A stretch of DNA of 64,000 nt, taken from positions 2,944,501 to 3,008,500 of the forward strand of contig NZ_CP058350.1 in NCBI RefSeq assembly GCF_005860795.2, given 5' to 3'. Source of the DNA: Peteryoungia desertarenae (GTDB lineage Bacteria; Pseudomonadota; Alphaproteobacteria; Rhizobiales; Rhizobiaceae). The notes under the pieces are model-generated. The model was given only the letters and a program-made list of their open reading frames with translations. It ran no database searches and had not been told where the DNA came from. The position numbers and the translations under genes were made by a program. Below are positions 11,477-20,677 of the stretch, piece by piece; the first letter of the stretch is position 1; every line of letters begins with the position of its first letter.

Positions 11477-12154
11477 ATGCCCGAAGTCATTTTCAACGGC
11501 CCGGCGGGTCGTCTTGAAGGACGTTACCAGCCGTCCAAGGAAAAAAGCGCACCGATTGCCATCATTTTGCATCCGCATCCGCAATTCGGCGGGACGATGA
11601 ACAACCAGATCGTCTACCAGCTCTTTTACATGTTCCAGAAGCGCGGCTTCACCACCCTCCGCTTCAATTTCCGCTCGATCGGGCGCAGCCAGGGCGAGTT
11701 CGACCATGGAGCGGGTGAATTGTCCGATGCTGCTTCAGCACTCGACTGGGTTCAGAGCCTGCATCCAGACTCCAAGAGCTGCTGGGTTGCCGGCTATTCC
11801 TTCGGTGCCTGGATCGGCATGCAGCTTCTGATGCGCCGCCCTGAAATCGAAGGCTTCATGTCGATTGCGCCGCAGCCAAACATTTATGACTTCTCCTTTC
11901 TCGCTCCCTGCCCGTCGTCTGGCCTTATTATCCATGGTGACTCCGACAAGGTCGCCCCGGAAAAGGACGTCCAGGGCCTGGTTGACAAGCTGAAGACGCA
12001 GAAAGGCATTCTGATCACCCACAAGACGGTGCCGGGCGCCAACCACTTCTTCAACGGCCAAGTGGAAACGCTCATGGCCGAATGCGAAGACTATCTCGAC
12101 CGCCGCCTCGACGGCGAACTGGTCCCGGAACCGGCCGCCAAGCGGATCCGGTAG
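11477..12154 (+). CDS. Alpha/beta hydrolase
   Basis: A 225-residue cytoplasmic alpha/beta hydrolase of the dienelactone-hydrolase-like group (COG2945 type). The oxyanion region H-P-H-P-Q-F-G-G-T is at residues 32-40, the nucleophile S108 is in G-Y-S-F-G, an acidic residue is in H-G-D-S-D (153-157), and the histidine is H190 in G-A-N-H-F-F. The substrate is unknown. The ATG at 11477 follows CCGGAG. It is divergent from the suf operon and shares its regulatory region. Confidence 0.88.
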   Translation: MPEVIFNGPAGRLEGRYQPSKEKSAPIAIILHPHPQFGGTMNNQIVYQLFYMFQKRGFTTLRFNFRSIGRSQGEFDHGAGELSDAASALDWVQSLHPDSKSCWVAGYSFGAWIGMQLLMRRPEIEGFMSIAPQPNIYDFSFLAPCPSSGLIIHGDSDKVAPEKDVQGLVDKLKTQKGILITHKTVPGANHFFNGQVETLMAECEDYLDRRLDGELVPEPAAKRIR

Positions 12155-12175
12155 ATCCAACACACAAGACGGACC

Positions 12176-12207
12176 TGGCGCGGATGATTTCCGCGCCATT
12201 TGCTTTT
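12176..12207 (+). terminator. Terminator of the alpha/beta hydrolase gene
   Basis: A perfect 9-bp stem, TGGCGCGGA with TCCGCGCCA, and a 5-nt loop, followed by TTTGCTTTT, lies 22 bases after the stop. Confidence 0.85.
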
Positions 12208-12278
12208 GAGGACCAGCGGCCTTCTTAAAAGTCATCTGGTGACCTCTGAGATGCCGCGTTCATGGAGAGCTATCAACC

Positions 12279-13148
12279 ATGACCTCCCATTTCACATTTG
12301 ACGCCGTTGGTCTCGCAGGCGGTGGCAACCGCTGCTATTGGCAGAGCGGTTTCCTGAAAGCCTTCAGCGAGCACCAGCCGCTCAACCCGCGTTTTTACGT
12401 CGCCGTTTCAGCCGGCGCCTATCACGGTGCAATGTTTCTTGCCGGCGTCGGCGACCGCGTGCGCACCTCGGCCTTCGCCTTCGCCGAAAAAGGCGAGCGT
12501 GACCTCGATTGGCGTGCGCTCAAGCGGCGGGAATCACCGCTTGTGGTGGGAAATCTCTTTCGGCAATTGCTTGCCAGTGAATTCAAAGAGGGTGAGCTTG
12601 TGGCCCTGAAGGCCGCCCCACCCATGCTGATCCAGCTCTCCGGTCTGCCCGACTGGATGCCCGGTGCGCTGGGCGCGCTCGGCTCGATTGGCGCTTACCA
12701 GATCGAGAAGCTTCTGACCGACGGCACCCATTCCAAGGCGGGCCTCAGGATGAAATTGCGCCCGACCTGGATTTCGACACACAATCTCGACTATCCCGGC
12801 GAACTGGTCGATGCGCTGATGGCAACCTCGTCTGTGCCGCCCTTCATGCCGGTCGGTCGTGTCAGAGGCCGCGCCTATCTTGACGGGGGCCTCGTCGACA
12901 ATCCACCGCTGATGAAGCTCACCGAGGTCGAGAACAAAGGCTGGAAGACACTGCTCCTGACCACCCGATTTGGCCGCAAGCCACCCTCCGCCCCCCATCG
13001 CGTGGCGGTTGGCCCAAGCGAAGACATCCCGGTCAGCAAATTCGCCGTCGGCGACGCTGCCGGCATCCGGCATGCCTATGAAGTGGGATTGCGCGATGGG
13101 CTCGCCTTTGCGAAGCAGCCCCCGATGTCACCTTTGCCACGCAAATGA
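12279..13148 (+). CDS. Patatin-like phospholipase
   Basis: The 289-residue product has the patatin fold markers: the oxyanion motif G-G-G-N-R at residues 14-18, the nucleophile S44 in V-S-A-G-A, and the catalytic aspartate D202 in L-D-G-G. These enzymes use a Ser-Asp dyad to release fatty acids from lipids. No signal peptide is visible, so it probably acts on the cytoplasmic side. It stands alone between terminators. Confidence 0.9.
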   Translation: MTSHFTFDAVGLAGGGNRCYWQSGFLKAFSEHQPLNPRFYVAVSAGAYHGAMFLAGVGDRVRTSAFAFAEKGERDLDWRALKRRESPLVVGNLFRQLLASEFKEGELVALKAAPPMLIQLSGLPDWMPGALGALGSIGAYQIEKLLTDGTHSKAGLRMKLRPTWISTHNLDYPGELVDALMATSSVPPFMPVGRVRGRAYLDGGLVDNPPLMKLTEVENKGWKTLLLTTRFGRKPPSAPHRVAVGPSEDIPVSKFAVGDAAGIRHAYEVGLRDGLAFAKQPPMSPLPRK

Positions 13149-13149
13149 T

Positions 13150-13182
13150 CAGAGCCGGAACGCTTCCGTCGTTCCGGCTCTG
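13150..13182. terminator. Perfect 13-bp hairpin after the patatin gene
   Basis: CAGAGCCGGAACG pairs perfectly with CGTTCCGGCTCTG around a 7-nt loop, directly after the patatin stop and before the convergent membrane protein gene. There is no T-run, so if it terminates transcription it may need another factor. Confidence 0.6.
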
Positions 13183-13243
13183 CATTGGACGTGATGCGTG
13201 TGGACACGAAGGGTGCCGTCAGATTTTTTTGCGGCTGGGCATT

Positions 13244-13654
13244 TCAGAGGCTGGGTCCTGCATAGACCTCCATCCGTTTTTCCTGAGAACGCGGCATCAG
13301 CCAGACGAGCAGCGCAATGAAGACCGCCGCGTTGAACATCGGAAATGCGCTGGTCGCCAAGGTCACCGACCCTTCCGCGGTGTAATAGAGGCCGGCTGCC
13401 AGATCGATAACCTGGATTAGCACCATGTTGCCGAGCCAGAAGCGTGACGGCTCCTGCTGCCGAGCAAGATGCATCATGCCGAAACCATAAGCGAGGAACC
13501 GGGCGGCAAGCATTGCAATCATGTACCGGTTGTCGTCCGGCAGCGGGGCGAGCCCCATGGCCGTGAAGAACTGCTGAGGCGCCAAGAGGCACAGAAGGCC
13601 CAACACCCATTGCGAGACGGCGACGATCCACAAGACGATTTTCAAGGGCTTCAT
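13244..13654 (-). CDS. Small four-helix membrane protein
   Basis: The 136-residue product has four predicted hydrophobic segments (about residues 5-24, 47-67, 73-95 and 102-122) and no recognised catalytic motif. I do not assign a family with confidence. The ATG at 13654 is preceded by AGGAGA. It is divergent from an HxlR-type regulator, and the intergenic inverted repeat suggests that the regulator controls it. Confidence 0.82.
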   Translation of the reverse strand: MKPLKIVLWIVAVSQWVLGLLCLLAPQQFFTAMGLAPLPDDNRYMIAMLAARFLAYGFGMMHLARQQEPSRFWLGNMVLIQVIDLAAGLYYTAEGSVTLATSAFPMFNAAVFIALLVWLMPRSQEKRMEVYAGPSL

Positions 13655-13699
13655 TTTCTTTTCTCCTGCAAAAATGATTGCTAAGAGATAGCCGATGCC

Positions 13700-13734
13700 G
13701 CTATACATTCGGAAGTAGTTACCAAAAGTATAGC
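13700..13734. promoter_or_regulatory. Candidate HxlR operator
   Basis: GCTATAC (13700-13706) and its exact reverse complement GTATAGC (13728-13734) are separated by 21 bases in the divergent promoter region. HxlR regulators bind such spaced inverted repeats, usually next to the gene they control. Binding here is inferred. Confidence 0.45.
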
Positions 13735-13749
13735 TTGAAGATTTATGCC

Positions 13750-14094
13750 ATGCCCCTGAAAACAATGATGAAAATTGACGGAAACTGCGACAGTGGCTGC
13801 CCTGTGGCGGCAGCCGCCACTGTGTTCGACGGCAAGTGGACGAGCCTGATCCTCCGGGACCTGATGTCCGGCACGAAACGCTATTCCGAGCTCCAGCGCT
13901 CACTCACCGGCATCAGCCCCCGAATGCTCGCGGCCAGGCTGACAATGCTGGAGGAGAAGGGCTTGATATCGAAGACAATCTATCCAACCGTGCCGCCAAA
14001 GACCGAGTACACACTGACCGAAAGCGGTCAGCGAGCCGAAGCGGTCATTATGGCACTGGCGGCGTTCGGGGCGACCCTGGCGCGTCCGGGCTGA
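13750..14094 (+). CDS. HxlR-family winged-helix transcriptional regulator
   Basis: The 114-residue protein has the HxlR core: the W-T-S-L-I-L-R-D-L segment, G-T-K-R-Y-S-E-L for the recognition helix region, and [10 protein letters not shown] followed by the wing. Two cysteines near the N-terminus (C-D-S-G-C) could act as a redox or electrophile sensor, as in some family members. The ATG at 13750 has no strong Shine-Dalgarno sequence; a start at the later M-K-I-D is possible. Its end overlaps the convergent anmK by 47 bases. Confidence 0.88.
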   Translation: MPLKTMMKIDGNCDSGCPVAAAATVFDGKWTSLILRDLMSGTKRYSELQRSLTGISPRMLAARLTMLEEKGLISKTIYPTVPPKTEYTLTESGQRAEAVIMALAAFGATLARPG

Positions 14095-15214
14095 GTGCAG
14101 CCTGCACCAGCACGCCTCCGCTAACCGGTTGCCTGACGCCTGTCGTCCCCGGAAATGTCAGCGGCAGGCCCCTTGTCGACCGAATGGCCAGATAGGCCCA
14201 GGCTTCCGCCTCCATGGAATCGCCATCAAAGCCCGCCTGCTCGGCGGTCACCACCCTTGCACCCTGTTCGCCGGCGAGGCGCACCAGATCCGCCATGATC
14301 GTCCGGTTCAGGCGGCCACCGCCGCAGATCACATAGGTTTTCGGCGGGGTCGGCAGGTGGCCTGCGGATTTGAGGATCGCCGCGGCAGAGACGAAGGCAA
14401 GCGTGCGGGCGCCGTCCGACAGTTCGGCCTCATGCCCTTCCGGTGGACGGAAGTCGTTGCGGTCGAGCGAGCGGCGGGACTGCGCCGTGAAGAAGGGATT
14501 GTCGAGATAGCGCTCGGCGAGCGCCACGATGACCGCCCCTTCAGAAGCGATGCGGCCGCCATCGTCATAGGGAATGCCGGCATGGGCCTCGACCCATTGG
14601 TCGATCAGTGTATTGCCCGGTCCGCTGTCGAAGCCGATGATCGCGCCGTCGCGGTCGAGGAAGGTGAGGTTCGAGATGCCGCCGATATTGACGAAGCAGA
14701 CCGGCCAGTCCGCTGCCGGAATCTGATGAGCGAGTGCCTGGTGATAGACCGGAACCAGCGGCGCGCCCTGCCCGCCATGGACCATGTCATTGGCGCGCAT
14801 GTCATAGACGACATCGATGCCGGTTTCGGCTGCCAGCAGCGGCCCGTCGCCAAGCTGGACGGTCAATCCCTCGTCAGGTCGATGCAACACGGTCTGGCCG
14901 TGGAAGCCGATGAGGTCGATGTCCTCGCGCTTCAGCTTCTGTTGCTGCAGGAAAAGCGCGACAGCTTCGGCATGACGTAAAGTGAGGTCCCTTTCCATAC
15001 GTGAGAGGTCACCCGGGCGCTCGTCGCGATGCTTGATTGCCTTGGCATCTTCCAGCGCCTGCTTGAGCCGGTCGCGGAAGGCCGGTTCGCAGGGCACGGA
15101 GAGAAAAGACCCACGCTCGACCACCGTCTCGCCATCGGTGCGCACCAGCGCCACATCGATGCCATCCATCGAGGTGCCGCTCATCAACCCGATCGCCGTC
15201 TTCATTTCCGCCAT
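14048..15214 (-). CDS. anmK: Anhydro-N-acetylmuramic acid kinase
   Basis: AnmK opens and phosphorylates 1,6-anhydro-MurNAc recovered from cell-wall turnover, giving MurNAc-6-phosphate. The 388-residue protein has the phosphate-binding G-T-S-M-D-G motif at residues 13-18, the G-F-H-G-Q-T motif and the F-D-S-G-P-G-N motif. The start is uncertain by a few codons (M-A-E-M-K). The C-terminal tail overlaps the HxlR gene on the other strand. It is divergent from tyrS. Confidence 0.93.
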   Translation of the reverse strand: MAEMKTAIGLMSGTSMDGIDVALVRTDGETVVERGSFLSVPCEPAFRDRLKQALEDAKAIKHRDERPGDLSRMERDLTLRHAEAVALFLQQQKLKREDIDLIGFHGQTVLHRPDEGLTVQLGDGPLLAAETGIDVVYDMRANDMVHGGQGAPLVPVYHQALAHQIPAADWPVCFVNIGGISNLTFLDRDGAIIGFDSGPGNTLIDQWVEAHAGIPYDDGGRIASEGAVIVALAERYLDNPFFTAQSRRSLDRNDFRPPEGHEAELSDGARTLAFVSAAAILKSAGHLPTPPKTYVICGGGRLNRTIMADLVRLAGEQGARVVTAEQAGFDGDSMEAEAWAYLAIRSTRGLPLTFPGTTGVRQPVSGGVLVQAALSPDAPGSPRTPPVP

Positions 15215-15352
15215 TTGCCACCCGATTCGACTGCCACTCACGCCCGACATTCATGACCGAGACGGGTGCACAATTCAAAAAACAATGCTAAAGCCCGCGC
15301 GGATTTCCAAGATTGCCACCGAAAGACCAGAGAAACCGAAAGCAACAGCGTC

Positions 15353-16609
15353 ATGACGAAGTTCAAGTCCGATTTCCTCCGCATCCTCTCCGAGCGCGGC
15401 TTCATTCATCAGATGTCCGATGAAACGGGGCTCGACGACCTGCTCGCCAAGGAAAGCGTGACGGCCTATATCGGCTATGACCCAACGGCATCCTCTCTGC
15501 ATGTCGGCCACCTGATGCAGATCATGATGCTGCGCTGGTTTCAAGCAACCGGCCATCAGCCGATCTCGCTGATGGGCGGAGGTACCGGCATGGTCGGCGA
15601 CCCCTCTTTCAAGGAAGAGGCCCGCAAGCTGATGACGATCGAAACGATCGAGGAGAACATCGCCTCGATCAAGCGCTGCTTCTCGCATTATCTCGACTAC
15701 GACAAGGGCCCCAAGGGCGGCGCCCTGATGATCAACAATGCCGAATGGCTGCGCCCGCTGAACTATCTTGAGTTCCTGCGCGATGTCGGCCGGCATTTCT
15801 CGGTCAACCGCATGCTCTCCTTCGACAGCGTCAAGACGCGCCTCGACCGCGAGCAGTCGCTGTCCTTCCTCGAATTCAACTACATGATCCTGCAGGCCTA
15901 CGACTTCGTCGAGCTGAACCAGCGCTATGGTTGCCGCCTGCAGATGGGCGGCTCGGATCAGTGGGGCAACATCATCAACGGCATCGATCTCGGCCACCGC
16001 ATGGGCACGCCGCAGCTCTATGCGCTGACCGCACCGCTGCTCACCACCTCCTCCGGTGCCAAGATGGGCAAGTCGGCCTCGGGTGCTGTCTGGCTGAATG
16101 CCGACATGCTGTCGGCCTATGACTTCTGGCAGTACTGGCGCAACACCGAGGATGCCGATGTCGAGCGCTTCCTCAAGCTCTTTACCATCCTGCCGATGGA
16201 CGAGATCGCCCGTCTCGCGGCACTCGGCGGATCCGAAATCAACGAAGCCAAGAAGATCCTCGCCACGGAAGTGACGACGCTGCTGCATGGCCGCGACGCC
16301 GCCGAACAGGCTGCCGAAACGGCCCGCAAGACCTTCGAGGAAGGTGCGCTCGCCGACACGCTGCCGACCGTCGAAGTGGCAGCCGCCGAGCTTGAGGCCG
16401 GCATCGGCCTGCTCGCCCTGATCGTCAAGGCAGGCCTTGCCGCCACAAACGGCGAAGCCCGTCGCCACGTCCAGGGCGGCGCAGTGAAGATCAATGATGC
16501 CGGCGTCTCCGATGAGCGCATGGCTGTCGGTACAGCAGAGGTCACGGCGGATGGCGTGATCAAGCTGTCGCTGGGCAAGAAGAAACACATGCTGATCAAG
16601 CCGGTTTGA
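15353..16609 (+). CDS. tyrS: Tyrosyl-tRNA synthetase
   Basis: This class I aminoacyl-tRNA synthetase charges tRNA-Tyr. In the 418-residue product the HIGH-type motif is H-V-G-H at residues 50-53 and the KMSKS-type motif is K-M-G-K-S at 237-241. The C-terminal S4-like RNA-binding domain contains the [13 protein letters not shown] motif. The ATG at 15353 gives the family N-terminus; the longer frame reads through the intergenic region. Confidence 0.96.
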   Translation: MTKFKSDFLRILSERGFIHQMSDETGLDDLLAKESVTAYIGYDPTASSLHVGHLMQIMMLRWFQATGHQPISLMGGGTGMVGDPSFKEEARKLMTIETIEENIASIKRCFSHYLDYDKGPKGGALMINNAEWLRPLNYLEFLRDVGRHFSVNRMLSFDSVKTRLDREQSLSFLEFNYMILQAYDFVELNQRYGCRLQMGGSDQWGNIINGIDLGHRMGTPQLYALTAPLLTTSSGAKMGKSASGAVWLNADMLSAYDFWQYWRNTEDADVERFLKLFTILPMDEIARLAALGGSEINEAKKILATEVTTLLHGRDAAEQAAETARKTFEEGALADTLPTVEVAAAELEAGIGLLALIVKAGLAATNGEARRHVQGGAVKINDAGVSDERMAVGTAEVTADGVIKLSLGKKKHMLIKPV

Positions 16610-16644
16610 TCGCAAACATCAGCTTTCATAACCGAAATTCGGAA

Positions 16645-16678
16645 GGGCTCGCGACGCAGCGGGTCCTTTCTCTGTTTG
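16645..16678 (+). terminator. Weak terminator after tyrS
   Basis: GGGCTCGC can pair with GCGGGTCC (two G-U pairs) around a 6-nt loop, followed by a T-rich TTTCTCTGTTT, between tyrS and the convergent AsmA-like gene. Confidence 0.5.
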
Positions 16679-16682
16679 ACGG

Positions 16683-19600
16683 CTAGCGGAACTCGAAGAT
16701 CTGACGAAATACACCCGGTGCGATGATCGACAGCGGATTGATGATCAGGTTGGGGCGTTCCGTCGGTCCCGTGAGCTTGAACGTTATGCCGAGAAGGCCC
16801 CGATCACTGCCGTTGCCGAGAATGGCGCCGATGATCGGCAATTCACCGAAAAGACGATTGAGACCATAGGCTGGCATGAAGGTACCCGTCAGATCGATCC
16901 GACCGCTCGCATCCCGCACAACGCCTTGGAAAGAAGCACCTATCTGCTCGCCGCGGACGATACCATTTTCGACGCTCAATGTCCCCTCGGAGAAGAGCAA
17001 GCGGGCAAAACCGCGCTGGAAGCGGGCAGATGAAACATCAATGTCGCGCCGGACGGCGCTGTTGAGACTGCGGCCATCCTGGCCCGTTGGAGTCGAGACA
17101 ATCGACTGCAGACGCTCCTCATTGTTGATCTGGAAATTGCGCAGATCAATGTTCCCGTACCAGGAACCAGTCTGTGTCTGGTTGAGCTTCAAATTCAGCA
17201 AACCACCGAGAACCCGCGCGTAAAGATCGGCAAAACGTGACACTGCACCAGCATCACTGCTCGTCACCGACACCTGATTGAGGCCATCAACGGGTCTGAG
17301 CTTTGCGACGACGGCTTGGGAACTGCGCGTGACACCGGAGAAATCGAGGCTCGTAGGCTTTCCGCCAGTGGCGCTGTAAAGCAGCGAAACACCTGACAGG
17401 GTCTCGTCCCCAAATCCGACCACGCGATCAATTTGCGCTTCAACACGAACAGAGATGCGATCAGCTTTAGTCGCATCCTCAGAAGCCGGCCGCTTGAGCT
17501 CCTTGATCAAAGCACGGGCATCGACCTGAGCTCCGGACACGCTGATGCTGTAGGCGCCCTTGTTCTCGCGAACGGTGAGAGCAAGATTGTCACCTGGAGA
17601 GAGTTGGATCTTACCGAAATTCGCCGATTTGAGCCCATCAGGACCAACGACAAAAGCGCCCTCTCCATAGAAACCGTCGCCATCGAGTACGAAGCGATCA
17701 ATCTGGTTCTCGTCCCCACGCGTCACGACATCGAATTTTGCTTTGGCGGCAATTCCCTGCCCTTTTGACCAGCCAATCCAGGGTAGGTTCAGGTTGGCGC
17801 GCCGTAAGTCCACTTCAACCGATTGCCTCTCAGGATTGCGCCGCGTCAAGCGAACGCCAATCTCGCCATCGATCAGGTCATCAAGCCCGGGCACCAGCTT
17901 GCGTCTTTCCCGATTATCGAGCGCCATGGATACGACCCGCTCCGGCTTTGTCGCGGATTTGTCATGGACCGGCTCAACGAGAACGATATCCATGTCGATA
18001 CCGTCCACCTTCGCTGCCCCCTCAATGCGCATGGCCTCCGCATCGAGTGCAAGCTTGCCCGCAAAATCCTCCACCTTCCGTCCGTCAAATGGTTTTGCGA
18101 CATCCACGTCGTCGAGCATCAGCGATGCATTCCAGACCGTGTCCGGAGGGTTCTGGCTCTGGATGAGGCCGACACGCAACTGCGCATTGCCTCGAACCTG
18201 GCCGGTAAAGTCAGCGACAGAAAACTCCGTTCTTTCCAGGGCCGCGATGGGACGGAAGGAAGCAAGTTCGGCCACTGCATCTGCATTGCCAGCCATTGCG
18301 AGGCTGATATCGGCCATCAAGGGCTTCTGATAGACATCGTCGATCGAGAATGCTCCAGCCTCGACATTCACCACTCGGCCAGACGGGAAATAGGATGCCG
18401 CCGATTGGATGGCGACGGCCAGTTGTGCTCCGACCATGTCAAACCGCGCATTCATATCGCGCAACGGCGGAATATCGCCCGCCACATTCATACGGGCATC
18501 CTCAATCTCAAAACTGATCTTCAGCTCGTCCTCGTCAAGCTGAAGCGGTCTGGGCTCGATCGACAGTCTGTTCTGCGGGATAATGACCGAGATATTGGCG
18601 TTTTTGACCGTGCCGCCGAAAACATTTTCCAGCACCCAGTCGCGCGGCTTGTCGGCAATCCAGAATGGCCATAGCTGTTTTATGGCAACCGTTTTCATGT
18701 GCTCGATAGCAGCTTCGAACCGCACTTCCGGACCAGTCCCGCCGAAACGCATCCCGAGAAAGCCTTCCATGGTGCCATGCGGCGTCGCGACCGCAAGCTG
18801 GTCCAGGTCCAGTTGCTTCTCGTCGGCAAGATAGCGACCGAATGCCTTGAGATCGAACAGAAAAGGCTGCTCGCCCGCAGCGGGCACCGAGGCAAGTCCG
18901 CCGGTCACGAGCAGATCGATTCCAAAGCCGGGCCCCTTGCCTGCCCCTTCCGGCAGCCGGTCCAGGTCGATGAAACCGCCGCTCAAAGGCATCACCATAG
19001 GGCCGAATTCGGCAACGGAATCGCGCAGCTCCAGCGTGTTTTTCGAATAGTCATAGGACAGGCGAAGATCCGCCCGCGTGAGTTCGCTTGAATGCCCGTC
19101 AGAGTAAAACTGGGCATCTTCGCTTCGAATTTGGAATGAAAGCAGAGGTTCCTGGCCAGCCACACCCTTTTTGGCCGTTACCAGAATTTCCGCCTGCCCG
19201 TCCAATCCCTGGCGAGGATTGCCCTGACTGTCACGCCGCAGCAGGAAAGGCGTGACCCGCAGATCTGCAATCCGCATGGTCAAGGACCGGGTTTCATCCC
19301 CCACCGTCGTGCTCAGAATTGTCAGATCGGTCTGCTGGCCGTTGATCGAAACAGCGCCAAAGATGGACAGAGAACCATCGACGCCTCGTTCCATCGCAAG
19401 GTCTTCAACGCCAATCGTCAAAGGCCGACCGCTGACGCTTTTGGCCGCAATTTCAAGGCCACCAATCCGCATCCGGTCAAGTCCACGCTGACCGATGAAG
19501 TCTTTCATATCATCCAGGCTGTCAAAAGCTTCGGTCAGGAGCGCGGGAAGAGCGTCAATTCGAAATCCGGTAAGATTGAGCGGTTCACGCTCAGGGAGAA

Positions 19601-20087
19601 GGGCCGCATCAAGGGCAACACCATCCGCGACGATCTCTCTCACGGAGAAATTGCCACCCAGCAGCGCTAGAGGCTCAAGCACCAGCCGGACCGATTTCGT
19701 CACTGCAACAAGATCGTTGCTGTCATCGTTGACCAGTTGAACATCCCGTGCCTCGACGGAGATATCGAACAGGCTGGAGAACCTGATCGCCGTACTTCCG
19801 ATGTCGGCGCGAAGCCCGTCACCGACAGACGAGTTGAGGGCAACGGCCGCGCGTTCGGCCAGCGCCTTATCCAGGGCGCCGCTTTCGACAACGGCATAGA
19901 GGCCCGCGAAGGCGACCAGCCACAAGCCAAGGAACCCGACAAAAAAACGAAAAAAACGACGCGGAACCGATCGACGCGGCGGGCAATGCACGATCAGCGG
20001 ATCGTCCACCTGTGCCGACGGCAAGGCTTCCAGCGGTACTATGTCCCGCTTGCGAAACCGCAGCTTTTCGCCCCGGATCTCTGCCAT
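16683..20087 (-). CDS. Large AsmA/YhdP-like envelope protein
   Basis: A 1134-residue protein with one transmembrane helix near residues 46-66 after a basic cytoplasmic segment, then a very long periplasmic region of repeated beta-strand pattern, as in AsmA-like and DUF3971 proteins that bridge the envelope. It ends with the family-type L-T-G-T-F-M-P-A-Y-G-L-N segment. Such proteins are implicated in phospholipid transport to the outer membrane. The ATG at 20087 (M-A-E-I-R) is preferred; a start at 20183 would run almost into the divergent bcp gene. Confidence 0.86.
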   Translation of the reverse strand: MAEIRGEKLRFRKRDIVPLEALPSAQVDDPLIVHCPPRRSVPRRFFRFFVGFLGLWLVAFAGLYAVVESGALDKALAERAAVALNSSVGDGLRADIGSTAIRFSSLFDISVEARDVQLVNDDSNDLVAVTKSVRLVLEPLALLGGNFSVREIVADGVALDAALLPEREPLNLTGFRIDALPALLTEAFDSLDDMKDFIGQRGLDRMRIGGLEIAAKSVSGRPLTIGVEDLAMERGVDGSLSIFGAVSINGQQTDLTILSTTVGDETRSLTMRIADLRVTPFLLRRDSQGNPRQGLDGQAEILVTAKKGVAGQEPLLSFQIRSEDAQFYSDGHSSELTRADLRLSYDYSKNTLELRDSVAEFGPMVMPLSGGFIDLDRLPEGAGKGPGFGIDLLVTGGLASVPAAGEQPFLFDLKAFGRYLADEKQLDLDQLAVATPHGTMEGFLGMRFGGTGPEVRFEAAIEHMKTVAIKQLWPFWIADKPRDWVLENVFGGTVKNANISVIIPQNRLSIEPRPLQLDEDELKISFEIEDARMNVAGDIPPLRDMNARFDMVGAQLAVAIQSAASYFPSGRVVNVEAGAFSIDDVYQKPLMADISLAMAGNADAVAELASFRPIAALERTEFSVADFTGQVRGNAQLRVGLIQSQNPPDTVWNASLMLDDVDVAKPFDGRKVEDFAGKLALDAEAMRIEGAAKVDGIDMDIVLVEPVHDKSATKPERVVSMALDNRERRKLVPGLDDLIDGEIGVRLTRRNPERQSVEVDLRRANLNLPWIGWSKGQGIAAKAKFDVVTRGDENQIDRFVLDGDGFYGEGAFVVGPDGLKSANFGKIQLSPGDNLALTVRENKGAYSISVSGAQVDARALIKELKRPASEDATKADRISVRVEAQIDRVVGFGDETLSGVSLLYSATGGKPTSLDFSGVTRSSQAVVAKLRPVDGLNQVSVTSSDAGAVSRFADLYARVLGGLLNLKLNQTQTGSWYGNIDLRNFQINNEERLQSIVSTPTGQDGRSLNSAVRRDIDVSSARFQRGFARLLFSEGTLSVENGIVRGEQIGASFQGVVRDASGRIDLTGTFMPAYGLNRLFGELPIIGAILGNGSDRGLLGITFKLTGPTERPNLIINPLSIIAPGVFRQIFEFR

Positions 20088-20209
20088 CTGCCGGTGATTG
20101 TCTCCGTCTATCGATGCCGCTATCAAGTCGCTCTGGACGTTGTCGGAGCGGACTATATATCGATGCTGCCCAAGATCATCCACAAAACGGGCAAAAGAAA
20201 GGTTTTCCC

Positions 20210-20677
20210 ATGACCGATTTGACTGTTGGCGATCTCGCCCCTGATTTCTCCCTGCCCCGAGACGGCGGCGGCACTGTTTCTCTTGCCGATTTCGCCGGAA
20301 AGGCCGTTGTCCTCTACTTTTATCCGAAAGACGACACCAGCGGCTGCACCGTCGAGGCCAAGGACTTCACCGCGCTTGCGGATGAATTCGAGAAGGCTGG
20401 GGCGGTGGTGATCGGTTTCTCACCTGATTCGGTGAAGAGCCACGACAAGTTCATCTCCAAGCACGGCCTCAAACTCATTCTGGCCTCCGACGAGCAGCAG
20501 CAAGTCTTGCAGGCCTATGGTGTCTGGAAAGAGAAGAGCATGTACGGCAAGACATATATGGGTGTTGAACGCTCCACCTTCGTTGTCGGCCGCGATGGCA
20601 AGGTTGCCGCTGCGTGGCGCAAGGTGAAGGTGCCAGGTCATGCTGCCACAGTGCTTGAGACTGTGAAGGGCCTTTGA
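20210..20677 (+). CDS. bcp: Thioredoxin-dependent thiol peroxidase Bcp (1-Cys form)
   Basis: Bcp/PrxQ peroxiredoxins reduce hydrogen peroxide and organic peroxides. The 155-residue protein has the peroxidatic C46 in T-S-G-C-T-V-E. The position five residues later, which is the resolving cysteine in many Bcp proteins, is lysine (A-K-D-F), and C46 is the only cysteine in the protein, so an external thiol must resolve it. The ATG at 20210 follows AAAGG. Its stop overlaps the TTG start of the next gene. Confidence 0.94.
   Translation: MTDLTVGDLAPDFSLPRDGGGTVSLADFAGKAVVLYFYPKDDTSGCTVEAKDFTALADEFEKAGAVVIGFSPDSVKSHDKFISKHGLKLILASDEQQQVLQAYGVWKEKSMYGKTYMGVERSTFVVGRDGKVAAAWRKVKVPGHAATVLETVKGL

Noticed and set aside
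13150..13182. Perfect hairpin as part of an insertion sequence end
   Set aside because: There is no partner copy or transposase nearby; position just after a stop codon fits a transcript-end structure better.
15275..16615. 446-codon minus-strand frame covering all of tyrS
   Set aside because: Exact antisense to an obvious synthetase gene; no domain or translation signal.
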